From contig CAAGFP010000042.1 of assembly GCA_900769175.1 (NCBI GenBank), forward strand, positions 1 to 9,038: 9,038 nucleotides of DNA. Direction: 5' to 3'. The position numbers were made by a program, and so were the translations under genes. Below the pieces are notes generated by a model. The model saw only the letters and a list, made by a program, of their open reading frames with translations, was not told the DNA's origin and made no database searches. This document shows, piece after piece, positions 1 through 6,302 of the stretch; position 1 is the stretch's first letter, and each line of letters begins with the position of its first letter. The DNA is from Lachnospiraceae bacterium (GTDB lineage: Bacteria > Bacillota > Clostridia > Lachnospirales > Lachnospiraceae).

Positions 1-1440
1 GCACTGACTGACATCATAAATGATTTGAAATCCGCTCCAGACCATAACGGGGCAAAAGGGAATATTAAGGACAATGATGAGCTGATACCGATTGATTATG
101 ATGGATTGATGGAAAAGGTTGAGGAAGTCAACGAAGTTGTACAAAAAAATCAAGAGAGTAGCATCATAACGGATTTCAGGGCAAAGACCAATGAAGTGTT
201 CCATGATATTAGTGAAATGAATCCGGCAGAAATAGAAGAAACGATAAAATGCCATGTACAGGCAAAGATTGATGAGTATGATATTGATGCCACAATCATT
301 GATGCTGTTGTTGTAGGAAGTCGGTGCAGAGGTCTGGAGAAGGACAGCTCTGATCTTGATGTGGTGGTGGAGCTTTCCACGAATGAGAGAGAGGATGATT
401 TGTTTAATGCGTTTAATGAGGACGGGTTACATATTGGTGAGGTAAAGGTTGACATCAATCCGATTACTGCCCAGCGTACCGGGACGCTGGAAACGTATCT
501 GCCACAGGCTGAGGAGTATCTGGAAAGCATCCGACAGGAAAGGGAGCATGAGCTGACACAACAGATACAGGCGCAGGGCGAAATGGAGAAAGAAGAGGTT
601 GAAGTAACATTGATGGTATCCGAGTGCGGAGAGTTTCATAATTTGGGTGAGTTTTATGAGAATATTCCTACTGTGGATGAAGCAATCGCTATCTGGAAGC
701 AGATACCACCGGAGCGAATGCATGGTATTCCTACAATCGGCATCAATATTCACAGACAGGGCGAAGAAAGCTATATGGATGATGAGGTTGACCTGTTATC
801 GGGTAACCGGATTGATTTGGAGATATTAGAACATATCCCGAACATAACCAGTGAACCGAAGGCTATGGAAGTTATTGCAGAGCTTGTAGCAAAGTTACCG
901 GAAATGGAGATAGATGGTGTTATGTCTGAAGATATGGAAGCAAAGGTATGGGAGAAACGTATGCCGGATTTGGCACCTGCAGAACAGCTTGCTGTGGAAA
1001 TTGACCGTTTTACCCATGATTATGATATTTATTCCTACCGCAACAACAACCCAAATATGACGGAGAGCGTGTCAGAGATTTCCGAGATGATAGTTCAAGG
1101 GAATACGGAGCCTATTACAGACTGGTTGAACGAGGTCATTTCCGAGGGAGCTTTGCCGGACGAAATGCAAAGGGCAAAAGTATTGCTGGAAAAATTGGCT
1201 GAATACAAGCCTCTTGCCAAGATTGAAGAAATGGAAGAACAAAATTATAACATGATTGACAATGTGCTGAATAATGGTGCAGAGAAAGCACAGAGGGAAG
1301 CAAACAAAAAGGACCAGAAACAATCTGTGGTAAAAGTTTCCTTAAAAGCTCGATTGGCTGAGAAAAAAGAACAGGTGGAAGGTTGTGGACAGGAACATGA
1401 AGTACAGGAAAATACAAAGAAAGAGCAGAGAGAGAGGTAG
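1..1440 (+). CDS. Large polyvalent-type protein of a Tn1549-like element, C-terminal part (5' partial), with nucleotidyltransferase domain
   Basis: The frame is open from base 1 (GCA CTG ACT...), so the gene enters from the left. The TTG at 25 is not a convincing start because no ribosome binding site precedes it. The visible 479 codons contain a polymerase-beta-type nucleotidyltransferase signature: Gly-Ser at 316-321, the two-Asp motif DLD at 352-360, and a candidate third acidic residue in VDIN at 448-459. A mixed alpha/beta stretch follows at roughly 600-1130. The tail is charged and probably helical, with an SLKARLAEKKEQ-like basic segment near 1340-1375. From memory, similar tails and domain mixes occur in the large polyvalent (YodL/DUF4316-like) proteins of Tn1549-type conjugative elements, so I infer a mobile-element origin. 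The biochemical target of the nucleotidyltransferase domain is unknown. The NTase motif is clear; the family name is less certain. Confidence 0.7.
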   Translation, partial: ALTDIINDLKSAPDHNGAKGNIKDNDELIPIDYDGLMEKVEEVNEVVQKNQESSIITDFRAKTNEVFHDISEMNPAEIEETIKCHVQAKIDEYDIDATIIDAVVVGSRCRGLEKDSSDLDVVVELSTNEREDDLFNAFNEDGLHIGEVKVDINPITAQRTGTLETYLPQAEEYLESIRQEREHELTQQIQAQGEMEKEEVEVTLMVSECGEFHNLGEFYENIPTVDEAIAIWKQIPPERMHGIPTIGINIHRQGEESYMDDEVDLLSGNRIDLEILEHIPNITSEPKAMEVIAELVAKLPEMEIDGVMSEDMEAKVWEKRMPDLAPAEQLAVEIDRFTHDYDIYSYRNNNPNMTESVSEISEMIVQGNTEPITDWLNEVISEGALPDEMQRAKVLLEKLAEYKPLAKIEEMEEQNYNMIDNVLNNGAEKAQREANKKDQKQSVVKVSLKARLAEKKEQVEGCGQEHEVQENTKKEQRER

Positions 1441-1443
1441 TGG

Positions 1444-1539
1444 ATGAAAAAAAGGAAAAACAATATGCAAACTTATATTGAGAAAAATTATCAAATACGC
1501 ATCTGTACTTCTCAAAAACAAGATGTTAGAATGAGTTAG
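1444..1539 (+). CDS. Possible 31-codon small ORF downstream of the element gene
   Basis: An ATG at 1444 lies six bases after a good purine-rich ribosome binding site (AGAGAGG, 1431-1437) that sits inside the end of the preceding gene. It opens a 31-residue frame beginning MKKRKNNMQTYIEKNYQ and ending in TAG at 1537-1539. The peptide is basic with no clear membrane segment or motif. The stop codon falls inside the palindrome that probably controls the next operon. It could be a real short mobile-element protein, the surviving 5' end of a gene truncated when the downstream block arrived, or chance. I do not recognise it. Confidence 0.3.
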   Translation: MKKRKNNMQTYIEKNYQIRICTSQKQDVRMS

Positions 1540-1551
1540 TAAAAACTAACT
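1534..1551 (+). promoter_or_regulatory. Candidate operator for the DtxR-family repressor
   Basis: Perfect inverted repeat AGTTAGT-AAAA-ACTAACT (7-bp arms, 4-base spacer) placed in the -35/-10 spacer of the promoter. A further GTTAG at 1525-1529 lies one helical turn upstream of the GTTAG in the left arm. GTTAG and CTAAC are also the inner half-sites of the classical DtxR box, although the spacing here is wider. Position and sequence make it the natural autoregulatory site for the repressor encoded at 1651. Binding itself is inferred. Confidence 0.6.
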
Positions 1552-1552
1552 A

Positions 1553-1558
1553 TATAAT
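1553..1558 (+). promoter_or_regulatory. -10 box of the dtxR-ABC operon promoter
   Basis: TATAAT matches the sigma-A -10 consensus exactly and sits about 90 bases upstream of the TTG start of the DtxR-family gene. No good -35 is found at 17 bases; TTAGAA at 1526-1531 is the nearest candidate but the 21-base spacing is too long. The promoter may be intrinsically weak or depend on its context. The palindrome at 1534-1551 ends two bases before this box. Confidence 0.6.
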
Positions 1559-1576
1559 ACAGGCATAATTGAAAGC

Positions 1577-1618
1577 GTCATAATCTATTTGAATAATTTT
1601 TAAATAAGTTTTGATGAC
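1577..1618 (+). other. Possible AT-rich leader hairpin
   Basis: GTCAT (1577-1581) can pair with ATGAC (1614-1618), and CTATTTGAA can pair imperfectly, with a one-base bulge, with TTTAAATAAG inside it. The structure would lie in the 5' leader between the predicted promoter and the dtxR-like start. It is weak and AT-rich, with no U-run, so it is not a normal terminator. It may be chance. Confidence 0.25.
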
Positions 1619-1650
1619 AAAATATCGAAAACGTTGGAGGTAAGTGTCGT

Positions 1651-2034
1651 TTGAAGAAAAGAAAAACTACAGAAGATTATCTAAAAACTATATATATGCT
1701 TTCAGGTAAAGGAGAGGTCAGAGGCGTTGATATTGCAAAAGAGTTACGGGTTACAAAGCCGACTGTATGTGTTTCGTTAAAGGAATTAGAGGCAGAAGGC
1801 TACCTTTATATGACGCAGGAACGGACTGTTATCTTAACGGACACAGGCAAAAGGATTGCAAAGGATGTTATGGAGAGAAATACAGTTTTTCGGAGACTGT
1901 TGTTAAGTCTTGGTGTTGATAAGGAAACAGCTGCAAATGATGCATGTGAAATGGAGCATGCTGTCAGTCCCGAAAGCTTTGAAGCACTGAAGCAAATGAT
2001 TGGAAAAGAAGCAAAATGTGAAAGGAATGGGTGA
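1651..2034 (+). CDS. DtxR/MntR-family metal-dependent transcriptional repressor
   Basis: A 127-residue DNA-binding repressor, expected to be cytosolic and dimeric. The start is the TTG at 1651 because GGAGG at 1636-1640 is 10 bases upstream. Residues 5-66 form the winged helix-turn-helix (TTEDYLKTIYML, then VDIAKELRVTKPTVCVSLKEL). Residues 67-115 form the metal-binding and dimerization region, with the family motif ACEMEH giving C99, E102 and H103, and D9 at the N-terminal ligand position. The SH3-like third domain of DtxR/IdeR is absent, as in MntR-sized members. By eye N77 replaces the usual His, so the second metal site appears incomplete. It is first in the operon and has a palindrome in its own promoter, so autoregulation is likely. 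Which metal it senses (Fe or Mn) cannot be told from the sequence. Confidence 0.93.
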   Translation: MKKRKTTEDYLKTIYMLSGKGEVRGVDIAKELRVTKPTVCVSLKELEAEGYLYMTQERTVILTDTGKRIAKDVMERNTVFRRLLLSLGVDKETAANDACEMEHAVSPESFEALKQMIGKEAKCERNG

Positions 2035-2039
2035 AAGTA

Positions 2040-2162
2040 ATGGAATTAAGAGAAATAGTACTGATTGTATGCATAGTGGGTGGATTCATCGCACTGTCAT
2101 ACAGTATGAAACATATATGCAGAATGTATTTGGAGAGGCAAAAACAAAATGATGATAAATAA
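2040..2162 (+). CDS. Small single-helix membrane protein (40 residues)
   Basis: An ATG five bases after the dtxR-like stop opens a 40-residue frame, MELREIVLIVCIVGGFIALS then SYSMKHICRMYLERQKQNDDK-like, ending in TAA at 2160-2162. Residues 5-22 are a strong transmembrane helix containing GG; the C-terminal half is polar and positively charged, predicting a cytoplasmic tail. AAAGGA at 2021-2026 is a modest ribosome binding site. The frame fills the whole space between repressor and transporter and overlaps the transporter gene by 14 bases, which supports a real, translationally coupled gene. It could be an accessory subunit of the adjacent ABC pair. I recognise no family. Confidence 0.55.
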   Translation: MELREIVLIVCIVGGFIALSYSMKHICRMYLERQKQNDDK

Positions 2163-3888
2163 GAGATTGATAGGAACCGTTCGTGAGAGCAAAAAATATA
2201 TTGCCGGTAATGTGGTGTGTCAATGGATTTCTCTTGTAGCAAATATTGCATTGATGGGCAATATAACGGTTTTCTTGAACAAACTGTTTGTAAAAACAGC
2301 AGAAACAAAGCAATTTATTTTTACTTTAATCGTTGCTGTAATTATTTTGGTAATTCGTTATATCTGCACATTAATGTCTAACAAAATGAGTTATCAATCC
2401 TCAAAAGCAGTAAAGAAAAAACTGCGGGAGATGATATACAAAAAAATGCTGCGACTTGGCACATCCTATAACGAACAGGTGAAAACATCAGAGGTGGTAC
2501 AAGTGGCAGTAGAAGGAGTGGATCAGCTTGAAACTTATTTTGGAGCATATCTCCCACAGTTTTTTTATGCAATGCTGGCTCCAATTACTTTGTTTGTTGT
2601 TCTGTGTTTTATAAGCGTCCCCTGTGCGGTTGCTTTGCTTATATGTGTACCACTTATTCCGGTAGCTATTGTTGCCGTACAGAGATGGGCAAAAAAGCTT
2701 TTAGCTAAATACTGGGGACAGTACACTGCTCTGGGGGATACTTTTCTTGAAAATTTGCAGGGACTCACAACCTTAAAGATTTATCAGGCAGATGATTTTA
2801 AGCAAAAAGAAATGAATGAGGAATCGGAAAAGTTCCGTAAGATTACCATGAAAGTGCTGACGATGCAGTTAAACTCCATCACGATTATGGATTTGATTGC
2901 ATATGGTGGTGCAGCTTTGGGAGTAATTATGTCAGTAATCCAGCACAGAACAGGAAATGTGTCTCTTGCAGGATGTCTGTTTATCATATTGATCTCTGCG
3001 GATTTCTTTATACCTATGAGAATGCTCGGCTCCTTCTTTCATATAGCAATGAATGGAATGGCAGCAAGCGATAAGATATTCAGACTGTTAGATTTGCCTG
3101 AATATCCGTATGTATCGGAAAAGATAGAAGAGGATTGCACCATAGTATGTACAAAGCTTCATTTTTCTTATGAGAGAGAACGTGAGATTCTGCACGGACT
3201 GGATATGTCCTTTCAGGCTGGAAGCTTTACATCCATAGTAGGAGAGTCCGGATGCGGAAAGTCAACAGTATCTGCAATACTGATGGGCAGAAACAAGGGA
3301 TATGAAGGGTCTGTAACAATTGGTGGTAAGGAGTTAAAAATAATTGATGAAGAAAGTCTGATGGAGAATATTACTTATGTCAGTCATCAGAGCTATTTAT
3401 TTAAAGGAACAGTAAGAGATAATCTTCTAATGGGAAACCCAAAGGCTTCTGATGAGGAATTGTGGGCAGTTCTTGACAGAGTAAATCTTTTAGAATTCTT
3501 AAAGAGTGAAAAGGGACTTGATACAAGGCTTAATGAAAAGGCATCCAATTTGTCAGGCGGTCAGTGCCAGAGGCTGGCACTTGCAAGGGCGCTTCTGCAT
3601 GATAGTCCCGTATATATTTTTGATGAGGCAACCTCAAATATTGATATGGAGAGTGAAAATGACATTATGGCGGTAATTCATTCACTGGCAGGACAAAAAA
3701 CGGTTATTCTGATTTCACATCGTCTGGCAAACGTGATTGATTCTGACAATATTTACGTGTTGGCTCAGGGAAATGTTGCTGAAAGTGGAAGACATGAGGA
3801 ATTATTAATGAAAAACGGCATGTATGCAAAGCTGTGGAATGCACAGCAGGCTTTGGAAAACTACGGAAAGGAGGGCAAGGTTGTATGA
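2149..3888 (+). CDS. CydD-like ABC half-transporter (fused permease and ATPase)
   Basis: A 579-residue exporter-fold ABC protein. The start ATG at 2149 has GGAGAGG 10 bases upstream; an ATG at 2152 is also possible. Residues 15-310 are the membrane domain, with helices near 18-45, 55-75, 135-155, 158-176, 245-263 and 272-292. The stretch around residues 115-175 (VAVEGVDQLETYF, APITLFVV) and TFLENLQGLTTLKIY resembles CydD. The ATPase has Walker A G365-T373 (GESGCGKST), signature LSGGQ 468-472, Walker B ending D492-E493 and the H-loop His524. At the Q-loop, His413 occupies the expected Gln position. The next gene encodes the partner, giving a heterodimer in the order seen for cydD-cydC. Characterised CydDC moves cysteine, glutathione or heme across the inner membrane; the substrate here is unknown. 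A YbtPQ-type metallophore importer with the same fold is the main alternative. Confidence 0.88.
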   Translation: MMINKRLIGTVRESKKYIAGNVVCQWISLVANIALMGNITVFLNKLFVKTAETKQFIFTLIVAVIILVIRYICTLMSNKMSYQSSKAVKKKLREMIYKKMLRLGTSYNEQVKTSEVVQVAVEGVDQLETYFGAYLPQFFYAMLAPITLFVVLCFISVPCAVALLICVPLIPVAIVAVQRWAKKLLAKYWGQYTALGDTFLENLQGLTTLKIYQADDFKQKEMNEESEKFRKITMKVLTMQLNSITIMDLIAYGGAALGVIMSVIQHRTGNVSLAGCLFIILISADFFIPMRMLGSFFHIAMNGMAASDKIFRLLDLPEYPYVSEKIEEDCTIVCTKLHFSYEREREILHGLDMSFQAGSFTSIVGESGCGKSTVSAILMGRNKGYEGSVTIGGKELKIIDEESLMENITYVSHQSYLFKGTVRDNLLMGNPKASDEELWAVLDRVNLLEFLKSEKGLDTRLNEKASNLSGGQCQRLALARALLHDSPVYIFDEATSNIDMESENDIMAVIHSLAGQKTVILISHRLANVIDSDNIYVLAQGNVAESGRHEELLMKNGMYAKLWNAQQALENYGKEGKVV

Positions 3889-5543
3889 AAAAGAGAAGCG
3901 GATTTCATGTAATGATGCGTCTTGTGGGCTTAGTGAAACCTCTTACCGGATATATGGTAATGGCAATCATTATGGGGCTTATGGGACACCTTGCGGCATC
4001 CTTTATTACCATATTTGGCGGGTATGCCGTAGCCAAACTTTTAGATTTTGATACCCCGTTTTCATTAAGAATAATTTTTATTGCAGTATGTGTATTTGCC
4101 CTTGTTCGAGGCATCCTTCGTTATGCGGAGCAGGCGTGCAATCACTTTATTGCATTCAAGTTGTTGGCACTGATTAGGGATAAGGTATTTATAGCACTTA
4201 GAAGGCTGTGTCCTGCAAAACTGGAAGGTAAGGATAAAGGTGATCTGATTTCTGTAATCACGTCGGATATTGAACTTTTAGAGGTGTTTTATGCACATAC
4301 GATCTCGCCGATTGCGATTGCGTTCTTATTCTCGGTGATTATGTGCCTGTTTATCGGAAGTTTTCATCCGGCACTTGGCATAGTTGCTCTTGCGGCCTAT
4401 ATGACGGTAGGCATTATGATTCCGCTTTGGATAGCTAAGCTTAGTGGTGAGGATGGAATCCGGTTTCGTACAAAATCAGGTAATCTATCGGGATTCGTTC
4501 TTGACAGTCTTCGCGGACTTTCAGAAATACTTCAATATGGTCAGGGAGAGCATAGGCTTTCCTTAATGAATAAACAGACAGAAGATTTATCTTGTGATGA
4601 AGAAAGAATGAAACGTACAACAGGCAGAAATCAGGCAGTTACCAATACAGTAATTTTGCTTTTTGACCTTGTTATGCTGTTTGTGTCAGCTTTGCTTCTT
4701 CAGAATGGAAAGATCGAATTTATAGGGGTACTGATTCCTACCATTTCGCTTATGAGTTCCTTTGGACCGGTAGTGGCGCTTGCAAATCTTGGAAGTACCT
4801 TGCAGAATACTTTTGCGGCGGGGAATCGGGTGCTGGATATTCTGGAGGAAACTCCGGTAGTGGATGAAATAGATGGAAAGAATGAAATAACTTTTACAGG
4901 GGCATCTGCTGAAAATGTTACATTTGCTTATGGTGAAGGGATTATACTGGACAATGTATCGGTGGATATTACAAAAGGTTCTGTCGTCGGAATTATCGGA
5001 AGAAGCGGAAGCGGTAAATCCACATTGCTGAAATTGTTTATGCGGTTTTGGAAAACACAGAAAGGCTACGTGAAATTATCGGGGACTGATATCAATGATA
5101 TCAATACGGATAATCTTAGAGATATGGAGAGCTTTGTTACGCAGGAAACACATCTGTTCCATGACAGTATCAGGAATAATCTTCGGATTGCAAAGCTTGA
5201 TGCAACAGACGAAGAAATAATGACAGCCTGCAAAAAGGCCTCGGTTCATGATTTTATAATGAGCCTTCCGCAGGGCTATGACACGCCGGTGGGAGAGCTT
5301 GGTGATACCCTTTCCGGAGGAGAACGGCAAAGGCTGGGACTTGCAAGGGCATTTTTGCATGAATCCGAGCTGCTTTTGTTAGATGAACCGACAAGTAATC
5401 TGGACAGTTTAAATGAAGCAGTCATATTGAAGGCTCTAAAGGAAGAAAAGGAGAATAAGACGGTGGTGCTGGTATCTCACAGAAAATCTACTATGTGTAT
5501 TGCACAGAAAGTTTATTCGGTGGAACATGGGAGGGTAAGCTGA
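3885..5543 (+). CDS. CydC-like ABC half-transporter (fused permease and ATPase)
   Basis: A 552-residue partner of the preceding half-transporter. I start at the ATG at 3885, which overlaps the upstream stop as ATGA and follows AAAGGAGG (3867-3874). The upstream ATG at 3834 lies inside the previous gene and adds an unlikely 17-residue extension. The membrane domain covers about 15-320. Its region around residues 70-150 (LVRGILRYAEQ, FKLLALIRDKVF, LCPAKLEGKDKGDLIS, then a TSDIELLEVFYAHTISP-like run) closely follows the CydC pattern. The ATPase has Walker A G372-T380 (GRSGSGKST), Q-loop Gln420, signature LSGGE 476-480, Walker B ending D500-E501 and H-loop His532, so it looks fully catalytic. The tight coupling fits a heterodimer at 1:1 stoichiometry. 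No cytochrome bd genes accompany the pair, so a role outside oxidase assembly is likely. Confidence 0.88.
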   Translation: MKKRSGFHVMMRLVGLVKPLTGYMVMAIIMGLMGHLAASFITIFGGYAVAKLLDFDTPFSLRIIFIAVCVFALVRGILRYAEQACNHFIAFKLLALIRDKVFIALRRLCPAKLEGKDKGDLISVITSDIELLEVFYAHTISPIAIAFLFSVIMCLFIGSFHPALGIVALAAYMTVGIMIPLWIAKLSGEDGIRFRTKSGNLSGFVLDSLRGLSEILQYGQGEHRLSLMNKQTEDLSCDEERMKRTTGRNQAVTNTVILLFDLVMLFVSALLLQNGKIEFIGVLIPTISLMSSFGPVVALANLGSTLQNTFAAGNRVLDILEETPVVDEIDGKNEITFTGASAENVTFAYGEGIILDNVSVDITKGSVVGIIGRSGSGKSTLLKLFMRFWKTQKGYVKLSGTDINDINTDNLRDMESFVTQETHLFHDSIRNNLRIAKLDATDEEIMTACKKASVHDFIMSLPQGYDTPVGELGDTLSGGERQRLGLARAFLHESELLLLDEPTSNLDSLNEAVILKALKEEKENKTVVLVSHRKSTMCIAQKVYSVEHGRVS

Positions 5544-5887
5544 TGCGAAAAGACATCATAACCAAACGGGAGCGTGAAAAGGAAATTGTGTCGCAGATGA
5601 TAGCCCTTTATTGCAAAAGGAAACATGGAAACAGAAATGGGCTATGTGTGCAATGTGAAGAATTAGAGGCTTATGCAAAAATGCGCAGCGACAAATGTCC
5701 TTTTATGGATACGAAAACATTTTGTTCCAACTGCAGGGTACATTGTTATCAGCCTGCCATGAGAGAAAAAATCAGAGAAGTAATGAGGTTTTCGGGACCA
5801 AGGATGATATTTATACATCCGATTATTGCGATAAAGCATGTGATTGAAACGAAAAAAGAGAAGAAACGATTGGAGAAAGAAGCATGA
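5543..5887 (+). CDS. YgbA-family (nitrous oxide-stimulated promoter family) cysteine-rich protein
   Basis: A 114-residue soluble protein. The ATG at 5543 overlaps the transporter stop (TGATG) and follows GGGAGGG at 5529-5535; an ATG at 5495 in the same frame lies wholly inside the transporter gene and is rejected. The sequence matches the YgbA_NO pattern I know: IALYC near 20-24, LCVQCEELEAYA, KCPF, CSNCRVHCYQPAMREKIREVM and FSGPRMIFIHPIIAIKH. Seven cysteines (C24, C35, C38, C52, C61, C64, C68), two in CxxC pairs, suggest an Fe-S cluster or zinc. The C-terminus is lysine-rich. In E. coli, ygbA belongs to the NO-responsive NsrR regulon, but its biochemical function is not firmly known. Here it is under a metal-repressor operon. 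Family assignment is strong; function is open. Confidence 0.9.
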   Translation: MRKDIITKREREKEIVSQMIALYCKRKHGNRNGLCVQCEELEAYAKMRSDKCPFMDTKTFCSNCRVHCYQPAMREKIREVMRFSGPRMIFIHPIIAIKHVIETKKEKKRLEKEA

Positions 5888-6270
5888 CAATAAAGAAAAT
5901 ACTTTACATTATATTTGGATGCATTGGTGTAGGCCTTGGTGCGGTGGGTGCAGTTTTGCCATTATTACCGGCATTTCCGTTTTTAATGCTGGCGGCGTTT
6001 TGCTTTGCCAGAAGCTCTGAAAAGCTGAACAACTGGTTCATTAATACAAAACTTTATAAAAATAACCTGGAAAGCTTTGTAAAAGGGCAGGGAATGACAT
6101 GGAAAACCAAGATTAGAATTATGATAATGGTTACAATCTTAATGTCGATCGGTTTTATTATGATGGAGCAGGTACCGGTAGGGAGAATTGTGCTGGGCTG
6201 TGTCTGGCTGTTCCATATTATTTATTTTACTTTTGGTGTAAAGAACTATAAACAAGATATGGTAAAATAG
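5884..6270 (+). CDS. YbaN/DUF454 family inner-membrane protein
   Basis: A 128-residue membrane protein whose ATG overlaps the preceding stop as ATGA (5884-5887), implying translational coupling. The N-terminus (IIFGCIGVGLGAVGAVLPLLPAF in two joined parts, then FPFLMLAAFCFARSS) is the DUF454 hallmark. Hydrophobic segments lie at about 5-27, 30-43, 76-95 and 99-117, with the polar stretch 44-75 between the pairs (NWFINTKLY, ESFVKGQGM). No catalytic residues are known for the family and none are apparent. Being placed between a cysteine-rich cytosolic protein and a hydrolase in an ABC operon suggests membrane transport or assembly support, but this is inference. Confidence 0.88.
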   Translation: MTIKKILYIIFGCIGVGLGAVGAVLPLLPAFPFLMLAAFCFARSSEKLNNWFINTKLYKNNLESFVKGQGMTWKTKIRIMIMVTILMSIGFIMMEQVPVGRIVLGCVWLFHIIYFTFGVKNYKQDMVK

Positions 6271-6302
6271 GAGTAGTGAGAATAAGTGGAGGAATACTTG
6301 TT

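Noticed and set aside
25..27. TTG as the start of the first gene
   Set aside because: The frame is open back to base 1 and no ribosome binding site precedes the TTG, so the gene is better described as entering from the left.
1478..1515. Inverted repeat TTGAGAA ... TTCTCAA with a 24-base loop
   Set aside because: Seven-base arms with a long loop in AT-rich DNA and no U-run; too likely by chance to call a terminator or recombination site.
3834..3884. Upstream ATG extension of the CydC-like gene
   Set aside because: It lies entirely inside the previous gene and adds 17 residues unlike the family; the ATG at 3885 has AAAGGAGG at good spacing.
5495..5542. Upstream ATG extension of the YgbA-family gene
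   Set aside because: It lies inside the transporter gene, and the ATG at 5543 has a GGGAGGG site and matches the family length.
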